From Nonomuraea sp. NBC_00507 (GTDB lineage Bacteria > Actinomycetota > Actinomycetes > Streptosporangiales > Streptosporangiaceae), in NCBI RefSeq assembly GCF_036013525.1, contig NZ_CP107853.1, positions 11,594,001 through 11,658,000 on the forward strand: a stretch of 64,000 nucleotides of DNA. The letters run 5' to 3'. The position numbers were made by a program, and so were the translations under genes. Positions 26,944 to 37,429 of the stretch are shown here, piece after piece (the first letter of the stretch is position 1; each line of letters opens with the position of its first letter). The notes under the pieces were generated by a model. That model made no database searches. It was not told the origin of the DNA and saw only the letters and a list, made by a program, of their open reading frames with translations.

Positions 26944-27879
26944 ATGCGCTTGAAGACGTTCGTCGGGCCGCTGGTCGCGGCCCTGCTCCTGACCGCCTGC
27001 ACCGGCGAGGAGCCTGTAACCTCCGCCGGGTCCAAGGGGACCGTCAACCTCGACATTCACGCCTGGGTCGGGTACGAGGCGCAGGCCGCCGTGCTCGCCT
27101 ACCTGCTGGAGCGCGAGCTGGGCTACAAGGTGAACAAGCGGAAGGAGAAGGAAGACCAGTCCTGGCGGGATTTCGAATCCGGCAAGGTCGATGTGATCAT
27201 CGAAAACTGGGGCCATCCGGACCTGAAGAAGGAGTACATCGAGGAGAAGAAGGTGGCCCTGTCGGCCGGTCTCACCGGGAACAAGGGGGTGATCGGCTGG
27301 TACGTCCCCGAGTGGATGGTCAAGAAATATCCCGACATTACGGACTACCGAAACCTCGATAAGTACGCACACCTCTTCCGGACCGAGAAGACCGGAAACG
27401 CCGGGCAAATCCTGGATGGCGATCCGACGTTCGTCACCAATGACGAGGCTCTCGTGAAGAACCTCGGGCTGAATTACAAGGTCGTCTACTCCGGCAGCGA
27501 GGATGCGTTGATCAAGGCGGCGCAGAATGCCACCCGGAACCGGACGCCCCTTTTGATGTATTTCTACGAGCCGCAATGGCTGTTCACCAAGGTCAAACTC
27601 GTGAAGATCGCGCTCCCCCCGTACGCCGTGGGTTGCGACGCGGACGCGCGGAAGGTGGCCTGCGACTACCCGCCGTACCTGCTCGACAAGATCGTCAGTA
27701 AGCGGTTCGCGGAGAACGGCGGCAAGGCGTACGAGCTGGTCCGCAACTTCACCTGGACCAACGACGACCAGAACGCGGTCGCCGGCGCCATGATCAACGA
27801 GAAGCTGACCGCCGAAGAGGCCGCGGCCCGGTGGGTGGCGGAGAACAAGATCGTGTGGAAGGACTGGATCCCCCGCTGA
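26944..27879 (+). CDS. proX: glycine betaine-binding lipoprotein ProX (copy 2)
   Basis: 311 residues. Lipobox LTAC, then the same fold as copy 1, at roughly 55-60% identity by eye, with the identical blocks DVIIENWGHPDLKK, KGVIGWYVPEWM and the paired cysteines in GCDADARKVACDYP. Substitutions near the ligand box (FYFWDPHW becomes MYFYEPQW) suggest a different solute preference. Codon use becomes slightly less GC-rich in the middle. Ribosome site GGAG 8-9 bases upstream. Confidence 0.9.
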   Translation: MRLKTFVGPLVAALLLTACTGEEPVTSAGSKGTVNLDIHAWVGYEAQAAVLAYLLERELGYKVNKRKEKEDQSWRDFESGKVDVIIENWGHPDLKKEYIEEKKVALSAGLTGNKGVIGWYVPEWMVKKYPDITDYRNLDKYAHLFRTEKTGNAGQILDGDPTFVTNDEALVKNLGLNYKVVYSGSEDALIKAAQNATRNRTPLLMYFYEPQWLFTKVKLVKIALPPYAVGCDADARKVACDYPPYLLDKIVSKRFAENGGKAYELVRNFTWTNDDQNAVAGAMINEKLTAEEAAARWVAENKIVWKDWIPR

Positions 27880-27918
27880 GGTCCGGCTTGCGTGCCGCAC
27901 GCCCTCGGCGACGACCTC

Positions 27919-28689
27919 TCAGGGCGAAGTAAGCCTTGCCCGCTGGCTGACCAGGGCCTCGATGCCGTCGAGCACGCGCTGCAGGCCGAACTCGAAGGCG
28001 TGCTCCGGGCTGTAGGCCGCGTTGAGCGCCTCGCCGGCCGCCTGGCCCACCCTGGCGGCCGTGGGGAAGCGCCCGGGGTCGGCGATCAGGCTGAGGAAGG
28101 GCGCGTGCGCGGCCCACCATTGCTCGTCGGTCATCCCCGTCTGGCTCTCGGCCTGCGCGGCGTCCACCGCCCCTCTGGCCGCCCCGTGCACGAAGCCGGT
28201 GATCAGCGTGATCACCGAGTCCATCTCCAGGTCTGTCAGGCCGATGCCGTCCACGGCACGCAACTCGTAGTCGTATTTCGCGGTGGCGTTCGGCCCGAGC
28301 ACCGGCCGGGTTGCCGCGATCTGCAGCAGCCACGGGTGCCGCAGGTAGAGCGCCCAGTTCTCTCTGGCGATCTGCTCCAGCCTGCCCCGCCAGCCGCCCG
28401 GTGCATCCTCCGGCCTGGCGGTCTCGCCGTAGACCGTGTCGAGCATGACGTCGAACAGCTCCGGCTTGCCGGGCACGTACGTGTAGAGCGACATCGTGCC
28501 CACGCCCAGCCGCTCGGCCACGCGGCGCATGGACAGCGCCTGCAGTCCCTCAGCGTCGGCCACGTCGATGGCCGCGCGCACGATCCGCTCCACGCTCAGC
28601 TCAGGCCTGCCCTTGCGGCTGGTCCGCTCACTGGTCCGCCAGAGCAGCGCCAGGCTGCGGGCGGGATCGCCCTTCCCCGAATACTCCAC
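27919..28689 (-). CDS. TetR-family regulator with tetracycline-repressor-like C-domain
   Basis: About 256 residues from GTG 28689 (GAGGG about 6 bases upstream); the frame stays open further upstream but without family sequence. Helix-turn-helix VERIVRAAIDVADAEGLQAL / MRRVAERLGVGTMSLYTYV. The C-terminal domain (LYLRHPWLLQIAATRPVLGP) is of the TetR_C type common in regulators of efflux pumps and lipid-like ligands. Convergent with proX2, 39 bases away. No obvious target gene is adjacent. Confidence 0.82.
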   Translation of the reverse strand: MEYSGKGDPARSLALLWRTSERTSRKGRPELSVERIVRAAIDVADAEGLQALSMRRVAERLGVGTMSLYTYVPGKPELFDVMLDTVYGETARPEDAPGGWRGRLEQIARENWALYLRHPWLLQIAATRPVLGPNATAKYDYELRAVDGIGLTDLEMDSVITLITGFVHGAARGAVDAAQAESQTGMTDEQWWAAHAPFLSLIADPGRFPTAARVGQAAGEALNAAYSPEHAFEFGLQRVLDGIEALVSQRARLTSP

Positions 28690-28703
28690 GGTCACCCTCG
28701 TAC

Positions 28704-28717
28704 GGTACAACGTACGG
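28704..28717. promoter_or_regulatory. operator-like inverted repeat upstream of tetR
   Basis: GGTAC-AACGT... centre: the wider 17-base ACGGTACAACGTACGGT is nearly symmetric (GTAC-AAC-GTAC core), flanked by a direct repeat of CGTACGGT. It is 15 bases before the regulator start, consistent with autoregulation. Confidence 0.5.
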
Positions 28718-28874
28718 TTACCGGCCGAACGACGTACCCAACGAGAGAATGCGCGGACAACGGCGAGCCCAGCGGGCCGCAGGCACGCGGTGCGGCGGCC
28801 AGCCCGAGGGGGTTCCCAAAAAGCCTCTAAAACCAGATGCCGCGGCTCACGCACGCCGCCCCACGAACGCGGGC

Positions 28875-29453
28875 TTAGTGCACCGGCGCCGCGCGAAGGC
28901 GGACGACGTGCTCGACCAGCGCGATCAGCGTCGCCTTCACCGACTCGCGGTCACGGGCGTCGGTACGCACCACCGGCACGTGCGATGGGAGCGCGAGCGC
29001 CTCCCTGACCTCGTTGTCGGAGTGCAGGAAGTGGCCGTCCCAGCCGTTGATGCCGATCACGAAGGGCAGCTTGGCCTCTTCGAAGTAGTCGATCGCGGGG
29101 AAACTGTCGGCCAGACGCCGGGTGTCGGTCAGCACGACCGCCCCGATCGCGCCCTTCACCAGGTCGTCCCACATGAACCAGAACCGGTGCTGCCCGGGCG
29201 TGCCGAACAGGTAGAGGATCAGGTCGCGGTCGAGCGAGACCCGGCCGAAGTCCATGGCCACGGTCGTGGTCTGCTTGTTCGGGGTCATCCCGAGGTCGTC
29301 GATGCCCGCGGACGCGTCGGTCATGACCGCTTCCGTGGTGAGCGGGAGGATCTCCGACACCGCCCCCACGAACGTCGTCTTGCCCACGCCGAACCCCCCG
29401 GCCACGACGATCTTCGTCGACGTAAGCCCGGGGCTAGAGCCTGCGTAGTCCAC
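28875..29453 (-). CDS. cvnD: conservon 3 Ras-like GTPase CvnD
   Basis: 192 residues from GTG 29453, chosen because it aligns exactly with the other two cvnD starts and gives the same 20-base overlap with cvnC; a longer frame upstream has no homology. P-loop GGFGVGKTT, LFGTPGQHRF, INGWDGHF. Most similar to conservon 1 CvnD. Last gene of the operon. Confidence 0.92.
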   Translation of the reverse strand: MDYAGSSPGLTSTKIVVAGGFGVGKTTFVGAVSEILPLTTEAVMTDASAGIDDLGMTPNKQTTTVAMDFGRVSLDRDLILYLFGTPGQHRFWFMWDDLVKGAIGAVVLTDTRRLADSFPAIDYFEEAKLPFVIGINGWDGHFLHSDNEVREALALPSHVPVVRTDARDRESVKATLIALVEHVVRLRAAPVH

Positions 29454-29796
29454 TGAGCACCCTTTCGAGCATGTTGAGGTCTGGCTGTCCCTGGCTGAGG
29501 CGTGGCTGGTGCAGGCGGACAAGCCCTTCGTCGGACATGTCCGCCACGAGCACCCGGGCCACGCCCAGCGGGACGCGGAGCAGGGCCGAGATCTCGGCGA
29601 CCGACCGGAACGTTCTGCACAGCTGCATGATGGCCTCCTGCTCGGGGGTGAGCAGGACCATCTCTTCGTCCGGGATCGACATGGACGAGATCAACGTCTC
29701 CATGGCGAGGTGATAGCGCGGCTCGGAACGGCCGCCTGTCACCGCGTAGGGACGGAACAGGGGCTCTTCTTCCCCGATTCCGTCAGTGCCGTACAC
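29434..29796 (-). CDS. cvnC: conservon 3 DUF742 protein CvnC
   Basis: 120 residues: short acidic N-terminus, FRPYAVTGGRSEPR, SVAEISALLRVPLGVARVLV and C-terminal LERVLSGLRRL identical to the other copies. 26 bases downstream of cvnB. Confidence 0.9.
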   Translation of the reverse strand: MYGTDGIGEEEPLFRPYAVTGGRSEPRYHLAMETLISSMSIPDEEMVLLTPEQEAIMQLCRTFRSVAEISALLRVPLGVARVLVADMSDEGLVRLHQPRLSQGQPDLNMLERVLSGLRRL

Positions 29797-29822
29797 GGCC
29801 CTCTCCCATCAGTTCCATCACA

Positions 29823-30245
29823 TCACCGCGACCTGGCGGCCTGAAGTTCGGCGCGCAGGGACGGCGTGAGCGCTTGTCCCGCTCTGTCTACCAGCAGCGT
29901 CATCTGGTACGCCACCAACCCCATGTCACAATCAGGACCCGCCAGCACCGTCAGCACCGAGCCGTCGCTGATCGCCATGACCAGCAGCAGCCCGCGCTGC
30001 ATCTCGACGACGGTCTGCGTCACCGCACCGCCCTCGAACACCCTGGACGCGCCCACGGTCAGGCTCAGCAGGCCGGCCGAAACGGCGGCCAGCTGGTCGG
30101 CCCGATCCGGTGGGAAGCCCTCCGAGGCGGCCAGGGACAGGCCGTCTGCGGAGACCACGACGGCATGCGCGACTCCGGGCGTGTTGCGAACGAAGTCGGT
30201 GATCAGCCAGTCGAACCTGTGCGCCTCATGGCTAAGGGTTGTCAC
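29823..30245 (-). CDS. cvnB: conservon 3 roadblock/LC7 protein CvnB
   Basis: 140 residues, roadblock domain with TPGVAHAVVVSADGLSLA and GPDCDMGLVAYQM. Unlike the other two conservons it does not overlap cvnA; a 21-base gap separates them. Confidence 0.92.
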   Translation of the reverse strand: MTTLSHEAHRFDWLITDFVRNTPGVAHAVVVSADGLSLAASEGFPPDRADQLAAVSAGLLSLTVGASRVFEGGAVTQTVVEMQRGLLLVMAISDGSVLTVLAGPDCDMGLVAYQMTLLVDRAGQALTPSLRAELQAARSR

Positions 30246-30266
30246 GCATCCTCCCCGACGGGACGC

Positions 30267-33089
30267 TTACTCACTCTGTTCCTCCTGTCCACGAAGTTCC
30301 TGGCGACCGCGGCGCACACCCTGTTGGTAGCTGGCCAGCCGGCTGCGTATCCGGTCCGCTGAGACCGGCTGCGCAGGCGCCTGCCGCTGCTGCGGCTGTT
30401 GGGCCGGCGCGGGTGGCTGGCTCGCCGTACCCGGCACCAGGTTGGCCTTGGGGGTGCGCTTCGGCAGCCCGGCGGCGGTCGTGCCGCCGAGGCTGGGCTC
30501 GCTGGCTGCGGCCGCCGCCCGCCATCCGGCGTCTGCGGCCGTTCGCCACGCTTCCTCCCCAGAGGGTACGGGTTGCGCGGGAGTGGCCCCGACCTCGCCC
30601 GCGGGCTTCGGCTGCTCGCCGGGCGGCCTGCGGAACCAGGCGGACTCCACCGATGCGAAGATCGGCAGGTATTCCTCCTGCTCCGGCTCCATCGGCGACA
30701 CCTCGACCGACGGCGTCGGGTCGGGCTTCCGCACGTCGTTCGTCGCGTACGACTGCGGCGTCTGGAACGCGCCATTACCAGATGGGTGCGACCCCGGGCT
30801 GGGGTACGACGAGAAGGTCCCGGAGTCGAACGAGGGCGGCTGCCTGCGGTAGGAGCCCCCATCGGTGTCGGCGGTGAACCCGGATATCCCGCTACGGCCG
30901 GGGTCCGCGCCGAAGGAGTCGAACGCGGGCTTCGGCGTTCCGGGCGCGCTGTCGTACGGACCGGGTCTGGCTGGTCCGCGGTCGACGGAGTCGAAGCTGC
31001 CGAACGACCGGAACATGCCGTTCTGCGGCGCCTGCGGGCCTGGCGTGCCGAACGCCGGGGTGGGCGCGGTCCCGCCACCGAACGCGGGGCGCTGCGGCAG
31101 CGGCTGCTGCATGCCGTCGGCGATCAGCGTGGGCGGCAGCAGCACCATGGCGATCAGGCCGGCGCCCTCGCCCTTCCTGAGCTGCACCCTGATGCCGTGG
31201 CGCAGCGCCAGGCGGCCGACCACGAACAGGCCCATGCGCCGCGACACCGACACATCCACCACCGGCGGCTCGGCCAGGCGGCGGTTGGCCTCGGCGAGCT
31301 CCTCCTCGGTCATGCTGATGCCGGTGTCGCTCACCGACAGCAGCGCGCCGCCGCCCTCGATGAGGCTGCTGGTGACCATGACCTGGGAGGTGTTCGGCGA
31401 GAACTGGATGGCGTTCTCGACCAGCTCGGCGACCAGGTGGACCAGGTCGTTCGCGCAGCTGCCGAGCACCGACGTGGTGCGGTGGACCCGGACCTGGACG
31501 CGCTCGTAGCCCTCGACCTCCGACAGCGCGGCGCGGACGACGTCGACCAGCTTGGCCGGCTGGCTGCGCCGGCGGGTGGCCTCGTGGCCGGCGAGGACCA
31601 GGAGGTTCTCGGAGTTGCGGCGCATGCGGGTGGCCAGGTGGTCCAGCTTGAACAGGTCGGCCAGCCTGGCGCCCTCCTGCTCGCCCTTCTCCAGGCCGTC
31701 GATCAGTGAGATCTGCCGCTCGACCAGCGTCTGGGTGCGGCGCGAGAGGTTGACGAACATCGAGCTGATGTTGCCGCGGAGCTCGGCCTCCTCGCCCGCC
31801 AGGCGCACGGCCTGCCGGTGCACCTGGTCGAAGGCGCGCGCCACTTCACCGATCTCGTCGTTGCCCTCGACCTCGATCGGCCGTACGTCGGTGACGCCCG
31901 CGTCGCCGTTAACCCGCAGCTGGCGCACCACGTCGGGCAGGCGGAAGCCGGCGATCTCCAGGGCCTCGGAACGCAGCCGGCGCAGCGGGGTGACCATGGA
32001 CCGGGCGATGGCCACGGTGAACAGCAGGACCAGCACCAGCAGCGCGACGATCAGCACACCCGCGATGATCGCGTTGCGGATCTCGGACTCGCGCAGCTCC
32101 TGGCTCCGCAGGTTCACCTGGCCGGCCAGATCCCGCTCGATGTTGTGCAGGACGTCGATGACGACGCCGTTGTTCTCGAACCACTCCTGGCGGCTGGCCC
32201 TGGCGGAGATCAGGTTGTCCGTGATCCGGACGCCGGGCGCCCGGCCGCTGGCCAGCGTGATCGCGCGGGACTTGGTGAGCTGGACGCCGACGTACTCGGG
32301 CCTGGAGGTCAGCGTCTTGGACAGCTGCAGGCCGGTCTCGACGCCGGCCTCGGTGCCGACGGTCGAGATGTCGTCCAGCTGGCGGGCGTTGGAGGCGATG
32401 AACTGCTCGACGGTCTTGGAGTCCACCGAGTTGGGGGCGTAGGAGGCCTGGAGCAGCAGGACCCGCTGCCGGGAGACCTCTTCTTTCGCCCGCGCGAGCG
32501 CGCTCAAGGCGCGGAACTGGCCCACGATCTGGGAGTCCTCGGACATGAGGCTCAGCTCATCGTGCAGGTTGAGCAGGCTGTCGGTGAGGAAGTCGTACTG
32601 GATGGTGCGGGTCTGGCCCTCGGCCCTGATCCGCGTCAGCCGGGTCAGGTCGCCCCGCGCCTGCTCGGCCGCCTTGACCACGCGCGGGCCGTAGGAGTCG
32701 TCGATCGAGTCGATGTCGGTGCGGACGGTCGCGACGAGCTTGTCGACGGCGGCCTTGCGCTCGGCGAGCGGCTGGGCGAGCGTCTTGCGCATCGCACGGC
32801 TGGCGCCGATCCAGCCGCCGGTGTCACGCTCCAGGCCGATCGCCTGGACCAGGTCGCGGATGCGCCCCGACTGCTCGGCGGCGGTGGCGGTGCGGTCGTA
32901 GTCGGCGATGCTCTGGACTGAGGCCGCCACGTCCGCGCCGCCCAGCACGACGGCGGCGATGGTGGGAACCAGGATGAGCGCGGTCAGACGCCACCGCACG
33001 CGCCAGTTGCGCAGGCGAAGCCGTGGCAGCGACCGCTTCCCGCGGTCCCGCTTCGCGGCGACGCCGCTGTCGGAGTTCCCCGTAGTCAC
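30267..33089 (-). CDS. cvnA: conservon 3 sensor kinase-like protein CvnA
   Basis: 940 residues, GTG start. Same plan: N-terminal membrane segment (LTALILVPTIAAVVLGG), nitrate-sensing-type domain, second membrane segment (IIAGVLIVALLVLVLLFTVA), HAMP, DHLATRMRRNSEN helix, ATPase (ELVENAIQFSP, DTGISMTEEE). The last motif reads G-I-S-M where the other two have G-I-G-M, a change inside the G1 ATP-binding box. The tail is Gly/Pro/Ser-rich without clear tandem repeats but keeps LPIFASV, ANLVPGTA and QQGVRRGR. Confidence 0.9.
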   Translation of the reverse strand: MTTGNSDSGVAAKRDRGKRSLPRLRLRNWRVRWRLTALILVPTIAAVVLGGADVAASVQSIADYDRTATAAEQSGRIRDLVQAIGLERDTGGWIGASRAMRKTLAQPLAERKAAVDKLVATVRTDIDSIDDSYGPRVVKAAEQARGDLTRLTRIRAEGQTRTIQYDFLTDSLLNLHDELSLMSEDSQIVGQFRALSALARAKEEVSRQRVLLLQASYAPNSVDSKTVEQFIASNARQLDDISTVGTEAGVETGLQLSKTLTSRPEYVGVQLTKSRAITLASGRAPGVRITDNLISARASRQEWFENNGVVIDVLHNIERDLAGQVNLRSQELRESEIRNAIIAGVLIVALLVLVLLFTVAIARSMVTPLRRLRSEALEIAGFRLPDVVRQLRVNGDAGVTDVRPIEVEGNDEIGEVARAFDQVHRQAVRLAGEEAELRGNISSMFVNLSRRTQTLVERQISLIDGLEKGEQEGARLADLFKLDHLATRMRRNSENLLVLAGHEATRRRSQPAKLVDVVRAALSEVEGYERVQVRVHRTTSVLGSCANDLVHLVAELVENAIQFSPNTSQVMVTSSLIEGGGALLSVSDTGISMTEEELAEANRRLAEPPVVDVSVSRRMGLFVVGRLALRHGIRVQLRKGEGAGLIAMVLLPPTLIADGMQQPLPQRPAFGGGTAPTPAFGTPGPQAPQNGMFRSFGSFDSVDRGPARPGPYDSAPGTPKPAFDSFGADPGRSGISGFTADTDGGSYRRQPPSFDSGTFSSYPSPGSHPSGNGAFQTPQSYATNDVRKPDPTPSVEVSPMEPEQEEYLPIFASVESAWFRRPPGEQPKPAGEVGATPAQPVPSGEEAWRTAADAGWRAAAAASEPSLGGTTAAGLPKRTPKANLVPGTASQPPAPAQQPQQRQAPAQPVSADRIRSRLASYQQGVRRGRQELRGQEEQSE

Positions 33090-33221
33090 TGCTTCCGCTA
33101 CCCCTCACATCGTCCCGTTGGCAACGGGCCTCAAGCCGTCCACAAGGTATCCGAGCAACCGACTTAACCGTCAATTCCGACACAATCGTTACATTTGTGA
33201 CCGGCAGTCGTGTGCTCTTGG

Positions 33222-35447
33222 TTATCGCAGCGCGGCAAGCACTTGATCGCGGACTTGCGCCCTCTGCGCATCGTCGCTGAGGGGGCGACCGGCGCGATCG
33301 ACAACGTAGAAGACGTCAACCGCCTCCGCGCCGAGAGTCTCTACGCGAGCGGCTCTCACGTCAAGACCGCACTCCCCGAACGCCCGTCCAATACGCCACA
33401 GCAGCCCCGGCCTGTCATGGGCCCTGACTTCCACGACGGTGGCCGTCGCGGAGGCGTCGTCGACCAGTGTCACCCGAGGTGGGGCCACAGGTACGCGGGG
33501 CGGTCGCACCGCACGCGAACGGCGGGCCAGCCGCTGCTCGATGTCAAGACGGCCGGCAAGGACGAGACGGAGATCGGACTCCAGCGTGGCGGGGTCGGGC
33601 GGGGTGCCATATTCCGGGATGACGGAGAACTCGATCACCGCTGTGGAGCCCGCGGACGCGGACGAGGCGGAGCGCACGATGAGCCGGTGCGCGGACAACA
33701 CGCCGGCGGCGCTCCAGAGCAGCCCCACGCGGTCAGGGGCCACGACCGTGACCGACCCCCCGTTGACGCGTACGGCGCCGCCGCCGTGCCTGGCCAGCGC
33801 GGTCTGGTCCGGCGACAGGGTGGGCGGCTTGGGCGGCGGCGAGCCTGCCAGCACGGACCTCACCCGGCGCACGAGGTCGGCGACCAGCCCGGCCTTCCAG
33901 CTGTTCCAGGCGGCGGGCCCGGTCGCGTGGCCGTCGGCGACGGCCAGCGCGGCCAGCAGGTCGAGCACTTCCCGTGAGCCGACGGTGCCGGCGACCTTCT
34001 CGATCGTGACGGGGTCGTCGAGGTCCCTGCGGGTGGCGGTCTCGGGCAGCAGCAGGTGGTGGCGTACGACCGTGGCCAGGGTGTCCACGTCGGACGCGGG
34101 CAGGCCGATGCGGGTGGCGATGTCGCGGACGACGACCTCGCCGGTCGCCGAGTGGTCGCCCGGCCAGCCCTTGCCGATGTCGTGCAGCAGCGCCGCGATC
34201 AGCAGCAGGTCGGGACGGGAGACCTCGCGGGTGTGGCTGGCGGCGTTCGCGGCGGCCTCGATGAGGTGCCGGTCGACGGTGAAGCGGTGGATCGGATGGC
34301 GCTGCGGGCGATGGCGGACCCGCTCCCAGTCAGGAAGCAACTTGACAAGGATGCCCGCTTGATCGAGCTCCTCCCACACGGGCACGGCAGCGCGGCCGGC
34401 GCCGAGGATCGACACCAGCGCGTCACGGGCCTCCTCGGGCCACGGCACCGGCATGGGAGGCGACTGAGCTGCGAGAACGGACACAGTAGCGGGGGCGAGC
34501 GGCAATCCGGAGTCCGCCGCGGCGGCCGCCGCGCGCAGCACCAGGACGGGGTCCTTGCGGGGGTCGATCCCCCGGGCGAGCACCACTTCGCCGCCGTGCT
34601 CGACCACGCCGTCCGCCAGCGGGCGACGGCCTCGGGGAGCGGGGCCTGACAGGAGTCTGTCAACGGTGCGCCAGGTGCCGTCGAAAGCATGAGAGATCGT
34701 GCGACCCGCCTCGGCGAGCCTGCGCATGAGCGCCTCGGCGTCCAGCAGGCCGAGCAGCCCGGCCACGGCGTCCTGCTCCTGCAGGACGAGCCGGTCGGTG
34801 CCGCGGGCGGTGACGATGTGCAGCGCGTGCCGCACGTCGAGGATGAACTCGTAGGCCTCCCGCGCCCGGGGACCCGGCGCGGAGGCGACCCAGGCCGCCG
34901 CCACGGCCTGCATGGCCTGGACGTCACGGAGACCGCCGCGGCCGTCCTTGAGGTCGGGCTCGAGGAGGAAAGCGAGCTCGCCGCTGGCCTTGGCCCGCTG
35001 GTCGGCCGCGTCACGCAGCTCGCCCAGCCTGCGCCGGGAGTCGGCCCGCCACTCGGCGAGCACCGCCTCCCTGGCCTTCTTGGTCAGCTCGGGGTCGCCG
35101 GCCACGTGCCTGGCCTGGATGAGGCCGAGCACGGCCTTCAGGTCCTGCCTGGCGACGGCCACGGCCTCTTCGACCGTGCGTACGGAGTGATCCAGATTGA
35201 CCGCGGAGTCCCAGACCGGATACCAGATCCGGTCGGCGATCCTGGCCACGTCGGGCCGCCCGTTGTGCAGCAGGACCAGGTCGAGGTCGCTGCCGGGGGC
35301 CAGCTCGCCCCTTCCCAGGCTCCCGACGGCGACCAACGAGACGTGGTCGCCGTCGCTCGCCGTGCGGAAGAGATCCTTGAGCCATCGGTCGGTGTCCACG
35401 GTCCGCTCTTTGCGGGCCGCGGCGTACGAACGGGCCTCTCCCCTCAC
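33222..35447 (-). CDS. glnD: PII uridylyl/adenylyltransferase GlnD
   Basis: 741 residues. Nucleotidyltransferase motif GSLGRGELAPGSDLD at about 42-56, central HD phosphohydrolase domain (LLHDIGKGWPGDH), then two C-terminal ACT domains (VTVVAPDRVGLLW and VVEVRAHDRPGLLW) that bind glutamine. It modifies and demodifies the PII protein according to nitrogen state; in actinomycetes the modification is adenylylation. Last gene of amtB-glnK-glnD, 88 bases after glnK. Somewhat shorter than the enterobacterial protein (~890). Confidence 0.93.
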   Translation of the reverse strand: MRGEARSYAAARKERTVDTDRWLKDLFRTASDGDHVSLVAVGSLGRGELAPGSDLDLVLLHNGRPDVARIADRIWYPVWDSAVNLDHSVRTVEEAVAVARQDLKAVLGLIQARHVAGDPELTKKAREAVLAEWRADSRRRLGELRDAADQRAKASGELAFLLEPDLKDGRGGLRDVQAMQAVAAAWVASAPGPRAREAYEFILDVRHALHIVTARGTDRLVLQEQDAVAGLLGLLDAEALMRRLAEAGRTISHAFDGTWRTVDRLLSGPAPRGRRPLADGVVEHGGEVVLARGIDPRKDPVLVLRAAAAAADSGLPLAPATVSVLAAQSPPMPVPWPEEARDALVSILGAGRAAVPVWEELDQAGILVKLLPDWERVRHRPQRHPIHRFTVDRHLIEAAANAASHTREVSRPDLLLIAALLHDIGKGWPGDHSATGEVVVRDIATRIGLPASDVDTLATVVRHHLLLPETATRRDLDDPVTIEKVAGTVGSREVLDLLAALAVADGHATGPAAWNSWKAGLVADLVRRVRSVLAGSPPPKPPTLSPDQTALARHGGGAVRVNGGSVTVVAPDRVGLLWSAAGVLSAHRLIVRSASSASAGSTAVIEFSVIPEYGTPPDPATLESDLRLVLAGRLDIEQRLARRSRAVRPPRVPVAPPRVTLVDDASATATVVEVRAHDRPGLLWRIGRAFGECGLDVRAARVETLGAEAVDVFYVVDRAGRPLSDDAQRAQVRDQVLAALR

Positions 35448-35471
35448 TCCTGCGCCCCCTTGCCGAGCTCC

Positions 35472-35493
35472 GCCCGGACGCCGTTGTCCGGGC
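35472..35493 (-). terminator. hairpin between glnK and glnD
   Basis: Perfect 8-bp stem GCCCGGAC / GTCCGGGC, 6-base loop, in the 88-base gap. No T-tract follows. May reduce read-through into glnD or mark a processing site. Confidence 0.4.
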
Positions 35494-35535
35494 TTCGCCG
35501 CACATCAATGATGGAAACCCTGCCGTGCTCCCAGG

Positions 35536-37223
<1,688 letters not shown>

Positions 37224-37327
37224 CGAAGCGACCCTCCTTACGTGTGACGTGTTGCCACAGCGTGTTCTCCCGGAGTTTCGTGGCGCGACCAGGCTTGTTT
37301 CACATTCGTGAATCTCGCCGGACGGGT

Positions 37328-37354
37328 GTTTCAGGTACGTTTCGGACGTCTCAC
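37328..37354 (-). promoter_or_regulatory. candidate GlnR-type box upstream of amtB
   Basis: Read toward amtB: GTGAG, 6 bases, GAAAC, 6 bases, GAAAC, elements 11 bases apart as in GlnR binding sites (GTnAC-n6-GAAAC). Only partly matches the consensus. A perfect TTCAC-ATTC-GTGAA palindrome (about 37299-37312) lies between it and the gene. Confidence 0.4.
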
Positions 37355-37393
37355 AGATCCCATTCCTGCACGGCAATTTCCGGCATGAGATAC

Positions 37394-37412
37394 TTAGGGT
37401 TGCCTAACCTAA
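37394..37412. promoter_or_regulatory. DtxR/IdeR/DmdR-type iron box
   Basis: TTAGGGTTGCCTAACCTAA matches the 19-bp actinobacterial iron box (TTAGGTTAGGCTAACCTAA) at 16 of 19 positions by eye. It sits 17 bases before the siderophore-binding lipoprotein start, so repression by ferrous-iron-loaded IdeR/DmdR is expected. Confidence 0.8.
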
Positions 37413-37429
37413 ATGATCAAGGAATGCTC

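Noticed and set aside
28690..28854. N-terminal extension of the TetR protein
   Set aside because: It runs through the operator-like repeats and has no family sequence before the helix-turn-helix.
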